A stretch of 64,000 nucleotides of DNA, from NCBI GenBank assembly GCA_013399855.1, contig VXAY01002204.1, positions 434,001 through 498,000 on the forward strand, in the 5' to 3' direction. Of this stretch, positions 1-12,600 are shown in pieces; positions within the stretch are counted from its first letter, which is position 1; every line of letters starts with the position of its first letter. The notes under the pieces were generated by a model, which saw only the letters and a program-made list of their open reading frames with translations, was not told where the DNA came from and searched no databases. This DNA comes from Oxyruncus cristatus. Lineage: Eukaryota; Chordata; Aves; Passeriformes; Cotingidae. The translations under genes and the position numbers were made by a program.

Positions 1-3000
1 AAGAAACTCAGGCTACCATTTAAAATCAACAGAGATGCTACGAAGCAGAATTGCTTCTCAGAATGAGGTATAGCCAAAAAAACAGATGTGGTCTGGCTTG
101 CTCATTTAAATATAGTAAAAATGTTGGGGTTTGCTTTTTTGATTAAACCAGTGAAACTGTAATGTGCACTAACACTGACTTACTAATGTTCCCTTAACTA
201 AGGAACTGACAATGAAATACTTAACATTATATTTTTGATTATTTTTTTGCATTAGTAAGATTAGTTAATTAAAACAGAAAGAAATTTAGTGAGCTTCTAC
301 AAAACTAACATTTGGTTTTTTTCATGTCTCAATTGGTTTTGTGCCTACTATTTTCTTGTGTTCTGAGGACCTGGATGCCTTTTTTACTGTTGTGGGGTTT
401 TTTTCAATAGAGAGCTTTTTACACACCAGACTGCATTTTTACAGCCTGCTGCATCTGTAATTCATGTTCATTAAAAAAAAAAAAAACAAAATCAAATCCC
501 AAAGAATGAAAAAGAGAATCAGAGAAAAAGAGCTTAAAGACATTACACTTTTACTTCTTTGCAGAATATAATACTTTCCTATATAATTACCTTGGTTAAT
601 AAAACATTTATTTAGAAAATGAAATCCAGGGCTTAATTTTCATGGAGACAATTATAAATGAACATGTTATTCACCAATCACACCAATTATGCATGAGCTA
701 CAGAAACAAACACACATGAAGGAACAAGCAATAACTAATAGATGCTTAGGAAATACAAAGCTGAGGTACATCATGAATACCATTTTTCTACTTCAAGTAA
801 AAAGAAATGGTATCTAATTTCTCTTAGTATCTTATGTAAACTTCCAAAGATGCCAGCTGGATTTATCTGCTTATACTGAACACAGAAAACACATCACTGT
901 TTGTGTTTTATTTGCTTTTTTTTTTTTTCTAATAAAGTCCATGTGCATGAGAGTTTAAAATTCTAGAGCTTATTTACTCTTTAACACTCTATTACCCATA
1001 GAAACATTTACTCTTGTTTAAAAACAAGATACTCACGTCTACATATTGATTAGAATTAGGAAAATGTTTACAGTTCCAGTTTAATAAGTCATCTAATGGT
1101 AGGGGCCTACATACAGCAGTTCTCATAAAATCCTAAATGAGAAAAAATAGGACACAATCAGTTCATGTGATAGAAAATTTACAAATTCAACTGTCCTATT
1201 GAGATGGCATCAGTGTGAACTGCATGGAAAATGATCTCTTTTGGTTTTGCATTTTATGTAGAATAAACTTAAAGTCTGGAACACAAGCTTCCTGATGAAC
1301 CATTTCTGAAATTCAGAAGGGATGAGTTATGAGGCTTCAGACAACAACGAAAGCTCGTTTCTTTGAGTTGGTTTCCTCAACTAATGTCTAGACACATAAA
1401 AGGAGACAGCTATTGAAATGCTGAGCACTGCACTGATTAACTTTTAAATGACTTGCTGCCTAGCTTGAGATGGATAAACAGGCTACAATGAATGGAGAGA
1501 ATAATGACCAAAACTGGAATCCATGGGAGCCAAATTGTTGTGCAGGGAGTTGTTTAAAAATACCTTGAAGCAAGTGGTGAGGATCAGTGACTGACTAAAG
1601 TCCCTTTCAGGGAGTGACATCAGGATCCTCAATTAAGAGTTATGCTTCAAGGATTTCGGCATCACTATATGTAAGGAGGCAACTGTCGTCTAATACAGAG
1701 GGACCTTCAGGGGCTATGATTGAACACTTGTAGAGAAGGTGTTTATACAGGTCAGTCTTCTTCAAGTATTAGAGTGACTAAGGACAACAGAGTACCTTGA
1801 GGAGTATGTATGACCTTTGACAATTACCCAGCGACACTTGGGTACCCGCAGGTTACCAGAATTACTTTGTGTAGACTCCTGTCTGTGAGAAAGGCGGATA
1901 TGTCTTTCTCCAGTTTAGTACTCACAGCTCTGGGTTTGATCCTGGACTTGATGTGGCTGCATCAGACTTTGAGAAAATATCCCTGTCCCAGTCTTTACTT
2001 CATGTTGTTGAAGTACAGGAGGCCTGTGTCCTATTTGTCACTGTCTCTAAGGTGGCTTTACACTCACAGCTTTCACATGGCCAAAAATTTCAACCTGGAA
2101 ACTAGTCAGAATGGGTTTTCCAGAAAATCTCATTCTTGAACTTCTACATTTATATCAGATGAGACCAACATACCTTCTGATCTCACTGGGACTAAAGTTT
2201 GCTTGACACAGCTTTTTGAAAAGTTTACTTTAGCATTTAAAATGCAATTCTTCCTAACCTAGAGGGTAGAAATTCTGCTGAAAAAGTCCAATGAAGCACT
2301 AGAGAGATTCTTCTAAATTCATTATCTCAAAGACTTTGGTCTTCCATCTCAAGATAATGAATAAGGATATTACCGAGAAGATTTTCAGGCAAAATAATGT
2401 CAATGTTTCATAATGCTTAACTGACAAAATCACTATCTTGTCCTTGTTAGCAGATTAATTTTTGCATGATCCTTGCAGCATGATAAGAATCATTATCTAC
2501 ATTTTTCTGATTAAGAGTGAATATAGCTCACATTTTCCACTATGATTCCTTATTTGCATGCTTCATTTTTTGAGATATCAGATCTTGGTCTGTTTTAGAA
2601 GAGTTTTTTTTCTACAACTGTTAAAATCTTGAGAAACTTCTTTCTGTGTATCCAAAACTTTTTGCAAATGAAATTGGTTATTATATTTAGGAAATTTATT
2701 TAACACATCCTTTGGTATAATAGTTAAAGAATTAGCAGTAAAAAGATGCCAGAATTCAATATGATATGAATTTTAGGCCCAGCTGCTACAAACTGACCTT
2801 ATCTTTTAGGTCTTTTGTAATGCAAAACATGACAAAAGGAAGCAGATTAAATTATTAAAGGAAAAAAAAACTTAGAATTTTCTCATTTAAAAGGAGAAGA
2901 GCTGTTGACCATCAAAAGTCTTCTTGAAATATGTCATAGAGTAGAACCTGCAATCTAAAAATTGCTGATGTCATAGCACAGGTCTACAATCTTAAAATTG

Positions 3001-4854
3001 CTGTTGTGACCAGGTTGTAAAAGCACTTGTATCACGTCTTGTGTACACTAATTATACCAGTGTAGAGGAAAATGGTGACCACCGTGGATAAACACACAAA
3101 TTAAAAAGAACAGTAGAAAGTAATACTTCAGATAGCTTTAGAATTCACATTCCTAATTATCCCTGCATTTTCTGAAGTCTGATAACATCAAGATTTATAT
3201 TTCTGAGAAGGCATTGTATCAAAAGATGTGACATCCTTTTGCAACAAAGAAAATTGCTATCCCTTGTTTATCCTGTGTCTTCACAGTCTCTAAATTTTGA
3301 GTAACAAGAAAGTAATTGTTATCATATGACTCACTGATGAAGCCAAAACATGTACTTTCTAAATTTGGGTTGGCTGGAGGATCCAGCTGGGAGCAGTGAT
3401 AAACACTCAGTTCTGTTCATGCTGCTCTCACGCCTTCTTAGTGCTTTGATTAAACTCCCTGAGTACAGTACATAAGCCTTTGCACAGAAGGCTGTGCAAT
3501 GTATTTGGAAGAATTTGCCTTTTTGGTTTTCCCTCATAATATCTCAAAAAAATTTGCTTTTTCTTCTTTTCAACCTCACATTTGTACACAGGAAAGACTG
3601 GTGGCCCTATGAGATTTTGCAGGAGTTTTGGACAATGAGAAAAGGGAATCCTAAGGAAAAAAAAGAAGGGAAAACTCAGTAATAACAGTTTTACTTTTCT
3701 GCTACTTCAGATGAATAAAATAAAGCTATGAAAATGTTCATTAAAAGGAATATTAAATGTCAACAATATATACACATGGGTCCTTGTGAAATCAATATTT
3801 TTTTACTGCAATTGTGATACTTTATTATAATTGTAGGCTATTCTTTAAAAGTAAATCATAGTCTGCTAAAAAATGCCATCCTTGTGAGAGACGATGTTTT
3901 CTCCTACTCTGAGGGTGAAAGTCATCCTGCCCAGTTGCAGAGCATTTTCTCAGGACACGTCAGCCTGGTGGTATAATTAAATCAATGTATGGCATGACTG
4001 TAAGGGCCATATAGGGAGACAAAGCTCTCTGCTGTGCTCTCTAACTGAGAAGAGGTAAGTGTGGGTGACAGCTGTAGCAGCAGTAGGTTTTAGTAGGTTT
4101 TACAAATCCCTTAAGCAATTTGGGAGGAAAATAAGGGCTCTTTCATAGACTACTCATTTCTAGTGTTGGGATTAGGGGGCTGTTGTCTTTTTTTTCTTTC
4201 TTTTTTCTCTCAGGAAAGCTCTGTACAGTGTCTCACGAGCACCCCATGAAGAGACAGCTGCTGTTGCTGTTACAATTACATTTTGTTGTTGTCGTTGTTG
4301 GTGTTCTTCATTTGATTCTTATTGAACGGAACTGACAGTTTGGTTTCACTTACTTTTTAAATGAAAAGCTTGTCCAACGTATCCCACAGGAGATACAGTT
4401 TAATAAATCTGAAGAAGTTCCCCAGTCTTCACTGTCATGAGTATTTCTATATCTAATCTGTAGAAGTAGGCTGTAAAGAAAGGAGAAGAAACAAAGAGAA
4501 TGGTGTATGAATTCAGAGACTCATCTGATTAATTTTTACTTTGAGGAAGACTGTGGCCGTGGAGACGTCTCAGCAATCATATTAATGAAAACAAGCAAAA
4601 GGGAAATACCATGTTCTTATGGGAACCAATAACAAATTGTTCACTGATTTGAGTTGCAGCATGATCTTCCTTTGTTAACCAAGAGGAGTTTTCGTGATCC
4701 AGGAACAAACTGAAGAGAGTTTTGAACAGGATAAAAAGAGAAAATTTCCCCATGAGGACACTGAGGTAGCAGAGCAGGTTGCCCTGAAAGTCAGATACCC
4801 ATAAGGACACAGAAACCATCTCACTAAGACAGTTTCTCAGTATGAACTGGAAAT
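1..4854. other. AT-rich sequence without recognisable gene or repeat
   Basis: I see only AT-rich, mostly unique-looking sequence. Short homopolymer runs occur (an A-run at about 473-486 and a T-run at about 919-929). A 10-bp unit AGTAGGTTTT is doubled at about 4083-4102. The open frames of about 60-110 codons here have no recognisable domain and look like chance frames. A single conserved exon could hide in this stretch, but nothing marks one. Confidence 0.5.
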
Positions 4855-4928
4855 CTTTGTATGTCAAACCTGTTGGGTCATTTGGCTCCAAAGAACACAT
4901 CTATTGTGTCATTAGTACCGTGGGGAAA
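4855..4928 (+). repeat. 74-bp duplicated segment, copy 1
   Basis: This stretch recurs at 6613-6686 in the same orientation with only two mismatches in 74 bp by hand alignment. Similarity stops abruptly at both ends. Both mismatches are CpG/TpG pairs: this copy has TG at the first site and CG at the second, and the other copy has the reverse. The ancestral unit therefore probably carried both CpGs. I do not recognise the family. It could be a fragment of an uncharacterised interspersed repeat or a local duplication. Confidence 0.8.
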
Positions 4929-6312
4929 AACTTTTCCTCTTTTGTCACTTTTAATAATGAACAGTCATCTTGATTCTATTAACTTGGAACCTAATGGACT
5001 TTTTTACAAACCATGGTAGTCCTACCACAGGTCTTCAGACTTACAGTTGGGCAAGATGCATAATGAAGGGCATTCTAGATTTTCCATATTGGTGGAAATT
5101 TGGCAGCCAAGAGAAATTGCATTAAATAGTTAAAAATTGACAAAGCAGAGAATGGTCATGAAATTACCTAGATTAATTTGATAAGATAGTCTGAAAACAG
5201 ATTTTGAGATGTAAGTACAAAGTAGTTGAGAGGAAAAGTATTATAATAAAGCATTAATAAGTTTGGTTAGCTAATAATAATTTATTATTTATACTCCAAA
5301 CACTCACAAACTACAATTGATTCCTTCATACCTCCATACTCACCTTTTCACGCATTTTTTCTTTGTTTTTACTGTACTTAGGATGACACATACATTGTAC
5401 ACTGCAGGTTTGTTAGACAGAACAGCAACAGAACAGAGTTTCACTTTTTGCAGGTGATCCTAACTCCTAGCAGAATCTGTAACAGGCTCTGCCTCTCAAC
5501 AGTTCTTCATTCCCTCATAGGAATTACTAGGTCTGCTTTCTGTTGTGGGTCTCCCATCTGCCAGCTGTTGAAGGACACCTTTACCTTCCAAAGTGCAGTA
5601 CATACTGCAACCCTCTCTGTGTTCCTCAGGCATGAAGTTCTGTTGTTCCTTGTAAAACGCCTTAGCACATTATCTTTCTGGCTGAACCTTTCACCAATGA
5701 TTCCACATGAATAGTTCTTAGTGAAGTCTTCGTCACAGGGTCTATTCAACAGGATGTTGGCTTACATTTATCATTAGGAGCATTGCTTTTCTGAACACTG
5801 AGGTAGAAAATAGAGTAATTTTCATCTGCATCTTGCTGCTTCGCTGTCTTGAGTTACCTATGTGGTAGTTTCAGGCAGAGAGGCAAGTAATGGGAGAAAA
5901 AGAGGAAAGCCCAATCTACAATTGTATTGTTCAGAAAATCAGTATTTTATGTGACAAAATGTGTTCAAAAATTAATTCATTATTTCTAGATCAATGACAA
6001 GGCCTGCAGTAAGACCAGACACTAGTTCAGCTCATGACAGAAATTACATGCTAGCTTTGTTCCAAGAGATCATTCAGTGACTGATAGTCCTCAGAAGTTA
6101 AAAGTAATAAATATGCGGTTTCATGGCATGTGAGTTAGAACCAGATAATTCATTCCAGATCTACATCTTCTAGCCAATTTCATTAGAGTCAGCTGCTCTT
6201 GGCTTTTGCTTTGGTCTCGGTTGGAGTCAGATATGCCATATCTCCTGATAAACCATAACTCATTAAAATCCTTTTTGTCTTTAATATAGGCTCTACTTTG
6301 GATTTGTTTGGT
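4929..6312. other. AT-rich spacer between the two 74-bp copies
   Basis: No gene or known repeat was recognised. Overlapping open frames on both strands at about 5448-5749 have no recognisable domain and are mutually antisense, which points to chance. Confidence 0.45.
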
Positions 6313-6319
6313 TTTGGTT

Positions 6320-6390
6320 GGGGGTTTTTGGGGTAGCTGGGGGTGACTGCAGGGGATTGTGGGTTTTTGTTGGTTTTTGGGTTGTTGGGG
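6320..6390 (+). other. G-run cluster, potential G-quadruplex
   Basis: Four runs of at least four G lie at 6320-6324, 6330-6333, 6339-6343 and 6352-6355, separated by loops of 5, 5 and 8 bases. This meets the usual G4 pattern with four tetrads possible. Further GGG runs follow at 6361-6363, 6379-6381 and 6387-6390 within T-rich spacers. The cluster stands out from the AT-rich surroundings. No neighbouring gene gives it an obvious role. Confidence 0.6.
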
Positions 6391-6612
6391 TTTTTCCCCC
6401 TGAGGTTAGCACAATAGCACTCAATAAACCAAAACCTTTCATTCTATGGAAAACAGCATGAATATCCACTATCTGTTCTTGCCGTATCAATCTAGTACAT
6501 CGTGTGCTCCAACATTTTTTGACAGTCAGTTTCTTCAATAAACACAATTTGTATAGATCTATATTTATGACTCTTGTCATTGATGAACATTTCTTTCACC
6601 AGAGAGATGAAG

Positions 6613-6686
6613 CTTTGTATGTCAAACCTGTTGGGTCATTTGGCTCCAAAGAACACATCTATCGTGTCATTAGTACTGTGGGGAAA
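6613..6686 (+). repeat. 74-bp duplicated segment, copy 2
   Basis: This is the second copy of the unit at 4855-4928, in direct orientation and about 1.76 kb downstream. It keeps the first CpG of the presumed ancestor and has lost the second. Flanking sequence on both sides is unrelated to that of copy 1, so the duplicated unit is sharply bounded. Confidence 0.8.
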
Positions 6687-9600
6687 TAAAAAAATGAATA
6701 ACCCCACAAGAAACCCCAAACCAATTAAAAATAGCAACATGCTGAGAAAATTCAGAACACAGACGGGCCTTGAGTCAATACAGCCACTGGGTGTCATTGT
6801 TTACTCCACCATGTAACAACCACCTCTCTAAATATGAAATGCAGCTGGATATAGTCTGTTCAGTCATTGCCTGACATTGGTGATCTATTTATCCACTAAG
6901 AGTAAAGACTTTTTTTCTTTAAATAATCACATATATATTAAAAAGTTATCTATCTTATTTTGTCTGGTCCAGTGTTTCTTAAACACTGAAGTTTGGTTTT
7001 ATGAACATGTCCATTACTTCTTCCTTTTTCTTTATTTTTCTTAAGCAAACAGCTCTTTTTGTAAATACATTTAAGTTATTGAGGAAAAGAATGACACTAG
7101 ATGAATGATACTGCAATTTATAGTTCAGAGATCAGACAGACTAAGATGCTGATGGTGAAAAAATTTATTCTCATCATGACATTTACCCTTTTTTTGGAAA
7201 AGCCAACCAACAAAGGTTTGTTTCTATTCCATGGTATTACAAGTTATTATGAAATAAGAGGAGTTACTATTGAATAGTCCAGCTAGATTTCTCTATCAGC
7301 ATAATGAACAGAACTGTGTTTATTTTCCCATCAAGGAATCATGAATAAAATACAAAATGACTTGGCTTTCAACTGGTGGTTGCTGTATGTAATGTCAAGC
7401 ATGATTTTACTAAGTCTATGCTGAACTAAAAGTCCTGAGAAGAATCGTGTTAATCAAATCAGTTCCTTTCCACTGTGCTCAACAGCTTTAACATCAGATG
7501 ATTGGAAGATCAGCACATAAATTAAAAGGATAATTCAGGCTCCAGAGCCATTCCATCTCTGCTCCAATAACCAACCTGATTGCCAATAGTTTAGCAGATC
7601 AAGTGTGAGCAGATTGGAGTACCTAGATTCTTCTGCCTGCTGCATGATATATTTGTAGCACATGTTGTGCGCTGTTCTGCATTAAATAGTCATCAGTTGC
7701 CAACATTCAGTGCTTCATGACATCTGATATACACCTCATACTTGCAAAAATACTTGCAAAAACTTCATCACTTCAGGTCACTTGCTCAGTTTAAGCGGCA
7801 ACTGTTGATTTTTGTATAGTGGTGAGAATATTTCATAGCTCTTTTATGTTGTCAGAAGATAAATTCTCACAAAAAAAAAGGAAAAACCAAAGACTTGAAA
7901 TGAGTTATGAGTTAAGAGACCAAATGAGAAATTAAAACAGAAAGGAAAAGTATAAATTAAATAGAATGGATAATAAAATATTATTTCTATCTCTGCTTGC
8001 TAAACTTATAACTGCTGAAATATTTTCTCATGATAAGTGAATGTCAGTCCTTTACTACACCTAAAGAAAAAAATATATCAAAGGCTGAGATGCCTCAATA
8101 AATAAAGAAAGGACAAAGTAGAGCCCTCTTCTGCCAGTTTCAAACTCCATCTCCAGGACTGTGGTGTCTCTGTTTGAAGGCCAGTAGAAAGTTGGCTCAC
8201 TTGGCAGAAACATTGTGAAAGCCTCAGAAACCAGAGAGTGATATTAATGAAACTGAGAGAAAGTGAAGGGAAAGACCAAGCCAAGGAGAAATACAAGGCT
8301 GAAGTTCTGATCAAGGTATTAATTTAGCACAGTTTTTGTGTCTGAGGCAGTATTTTTGTCTATCCATTTTCCCATGAAAGTATTGGTCAATCGGCATACA
8401 TAGAAACCCACATTTTTAATCCATATTTAATTGTTCCCTCTGCAGAAGGAATAATCTCTTTTTAATTTGAAGATATTCTCATTATTAAACACTTCCATTT
8501 TTGTTTTTTTTTCACTGGAATTGAGAGGATCCTTTTTCAACCTAATGTATGGTTTATCTTTTTTTCCCTTTTTAATTTTTAAATTTCTTTGCATGTCTAA
8601 ATATGAAGATTGGCAAGAGGTGTGGATATATTTTTTCATTTCTTTTAGTGATATACTGCATCAAAACATTTATAGTTTCCCTCACTTTAGCTGGTTCTTG
8701 ATACTGTTCTTGTATCTTTGGTCATTCTTCTGGAAGCAGTCCTTCACAAGGATGGAAGCTCCTCAAGGCTTAGGAACATTATGGACCATTTCATGTCACT
8801 AGATATTAGAAGCCCTTTCATGTTTCCCTGGTTCTGTTTTTCTCAACAAGAAATTGCTACCAAAAGAGTAGTACTGACACAAGTTTAAGCTGTGGAATGG
8901 ACATGGACTTTGTATATCCTATGTGTCTGTACTTTGGTGAGTCAGTTTAGAATTCAACAGTGCACTCTCAGGTTAAATAAAAGTATTGAGTGAGCAGCAA
9001 TAAGGAAGTTAGTACTATGAATTACCTCATCTGAACAGTGCCTTGAATAACTGTTTGTTTTGGTTTGTTTTTTTTTAAAGAAAGACCTTTGGAAAGTCAA
9101 AGTCAGACATTCACAAGCACACATATCTCATAAAAATAAAACCAGAAAAATAGTTGCTCCTGGAGTAATGCTGAAGATCAATTTCATGGAATATGTTGGC
9201 CGTCACTATTTTCCAGATTACATTAGCAAAAAAGAAAAATATTATTTAGTGCATTTATTGTACTCTTCAGTCAGAAAGATTATCTCAGAGATGAGCAGAA
9301 TATTTGATCTGTCCTCGTTAGATAGACATGTTCAGTCATCTCTGATTTATTGTTTTATCAAATGAAAAGATAACAAGTGCTTTCAACATCATCTGACCTG
9401 GAAACACTAGGCTGATAGTGCTGCACGTCACCTATTAGATAGAGCTTCCAAAGAGTTGTTGAGTTTCAGTATGGATGTATATAAACCTCTCTGTCAATTC
9501 ATCAGTGGAATTTTCATTTTACTCCCAGACCTTAAAGCAACTGATTGTGGGCAAAGAACAACTGCCATTAATGTTGTGTGTCACCTATGCAATACCTAAC

Positions 9601-12600
9601 AGATACAGGTACAATACACCATACAGCTTACATAGAGCTCTGAACCATCTTTATGCTCTGCCTCTGCACCCTGAGTATAGCACAGGCAAACACTTAAATG
9701 TTGTTTTCTTTAATTTTTCACTCACAAGTTCATTTAAAAGTACACAGAACTCCCTCCCTCCCTCCTTTCCCCATAATACACTACTATTCTTTTTTTTTTT
9801 TTTTTTATACCATCTCTGTGCTATTGTCTCCAACAGTAGCAAGATTAGGTATTACACATTTGTTAGCATGGTAATAATGATTAAACTGCTGTAGATGTTG
9901 TAGCCATAACCCTTCTTTTTCTGCAAAAGAAAAACTCTAGAAACCCCGAGTAAAATTAATTAAATCCTATTTTACCTTTTAAAACAGGTATTTACCTTTT
10001 AAATACAGGACTTTAAAAACTAGGGATTTTAGGCCAGGTCACACTCACCTATTTCTTTGACTTTCTGTCCTGCAACAATTGAGGTTGCAATAATTGCATT
10101 ACAGTTTGCGTCATAGAGTGCAAAAGACATGCAATAAATACTAGAACTTAGAAAACACACGAATAACTTATAATGAAAATTTATGGTGAGGAAAACTTGT
10201 TGCACTACTTATACTAAAGTGATCTTGAGAAAAATAACTACTGCAAATGATTCTCCCAGTGTACTCTTGGAAAAATATGTTTTGTAAATATTTTGTTTCT
10301 CTGACTTTCTTAATTTTAATAGATACTCCCAAGCAATGAACAAAGAGAGGACCTGACAGACCTTCAAAAAAAAAATTACTGAGCTATGAAATTAATTTTT
10401 TATTTAAAAAAAAAATTAAAAATATCACAAAGTTACAGACTGGTAGCATAAGTTATCTGTAAACCCTTAAGCTTAATGGAAATGGTAGGTCTTAACCTTA
10501 AAAAAAATTTGCTCTGATGACCACCAAAAAATGCTTTCATAATCTTCTCTGAAAACCCAACATATTTGGCATTTACGCACTTATTCGAGATCAATAAATG
10601 TTTATATTACAGATTTCCTGGTTATATGCTGATTTCGTTCTAAGATCCATAATGTTCTTATAAAATAAATCACTAAAAGCCAACATTTATCGTTCACATT
10701 ATCTGCTCAAAACAGATGCAAATGAAAAGCAAATTCTATTAGACTACCATAAGTGCTTTTCTAACAGTAGAAGTGCTTAGGGGTAGGACAGCAAAGGCAT
10801 TTGGTGTGCATTAAGGGGTAGCTAGATGGTAAAATGCTGCTTGATCCCCATACAGAGTACAACAGTAACTTGTGTTCTTAATTGTATTCTATTTTATTCA
10901 AATGCATGTGTTGTATTCATTTTATCTGAGCTTATGTGTTGTATGACTGTCTGTAGAGTAACAAAGTAACAGTGCGATGCTGCTTCAACCAAAGACTTCA
11001 AAATGCAGAGCTTTATTTGTTGGTGTAGTAGTTGAAGATTACAAAGGATGAAAGGATGATCTTCCATATCAAGCTTTATGGCACTAAATTGCATCGATTT
11101 AACCCATATTTTTACTTGTATAGGAACTGTAAACTAAAATTAAAAAAAGAAGTTGCCTTATTTCACATGACAGGAAAAGGAATTAATCACTTTTGTTAGT
11201 AAGCACTTGACCCACTGGATAGCTAAATTTAAAAAATGTCTATATAATTTTATGACTATGGATACATTTGCAATAACTAAGCTAGTCTTATGCTTTATAC
11301 GATTGTCAGTTCCTGGGGTCAGGGAGAAATCTTTCTCTACGCAAAGTAATACTCTTGCCATAGCTTGTCTAGAAGCTTGTCTTTCGTATCACCAGGAACA
11401 TTTACATCTTTCTAACGTTTCACAGGTTTGAGGCATGGCCATCAGTGAGTAATGACTCAAACATGATGTTATGAGATACACTGGACACAATGGAACACTG
11501 AATTGCATATTACAACTTTTTAAAATTCTTTTTAAACACGATTTTAAAATATATAGCTTTTAAATATATATAGCTTTTAAAATATGATCATTTTTCTTCT
11601 TGGTTTTAGAGCACTAATTTTCCACTCTTCTAACATGATTCCCACTGGCCACTTTAGTCCTTGGGTGAATGGAAATAAAGTGAGTCTATCAGTCTATCAG
11701 ATAAATGGGGGGTAGGTGGTAGTTAGACAAAGGATTACCTGCTTCTGGCACATGACTCATGTTCTCATGGGGATCTACAAACCACCTGAGACAAAAAATA
11801 AAAGTGAGTCCTTTCATATTCTGACATTTCACGTAGCAGAGCTTGGAGGAAGTGTGGAACTGGAAACCTGCAGCAGAATTGAGCAGCTCAACTCTGAGTT
11901 TTGGCACCCTTGCTTCTTTCAGTATCAGAAAATGACACTTGTATTAGAATATGGTACATTGTTTAAAAGCAATTCTACTGTCAGAACAGTATGTTCTCTT
12001 TTAACTATTCCATGGAGAACATAATTTTTATTGAATTTAGTTTATTGAATTGAGTAACAAGTAATATATAGTTTAGCCTAGATACATTTACTATAAGAAA
12101 TCATTCAATATAAAAGGCTAAAATTAATTTATCTCAAATTAAATACATGAACAAAACTACTACTGATAGCAGACTTCTCATATTGCATCAACACCCTATT
12201 TATTTTTCTGGCCCTGGGTTGGCTCTACTCAAAAGAAAAGCAGGTAGTTACACAGGGTTGCATCATCTTACGGGTGTGATTTTTAGGTGTCCTTAGTTTA
12301 CACCACAGCCTTGCAAATCCAGGAAACGTAGCAGCTGCTCCTGGGAAATACTGCTTTTACCTCTTCTTTCCTCTTGCTAGGAAGAAGAGTGCCAGTCTGA
12401 TTCTCCCAAGCCCTGTCTGACCCTTCATCCTTAGTGCAGACAAATGCAGAGTTGGAAGCGTTAGCAAGCTTTGAGTAAGTTTGTCTTCCATGTTGACTAT
12501 ATGTATGCTAAAGAAAAATGATCTGCACAGGGGTCACGAATACATAGTGTACAGACCACAGTGTCAGGGAGATTCCTGCCTTTCCATGAAGTGAGCTTCG

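Noticed and set aside
1810..2139. 109-codon open frame as a protein gene
   Set aside because: It has no recognisable domain, no splice or promoter context and a composition like the surrounding AT-rich DNA. Many frames of this length arise by chance in 64 kb.
4577..4900. 107-codon minus-strand frame overlapping the 74-bp repeat as a gene
   Set aside because: The shared segment reads in different frames on both strands in its two copies, and there is no domain or family similarity. The identity is at the DNA level.
9475..9894. 139-codon plus-strand frame
   Set aside because: It runs through a T-rich homopolymer giving a phenylalanine run. There is no known domain, and the overlapping reverse frame is equally open.
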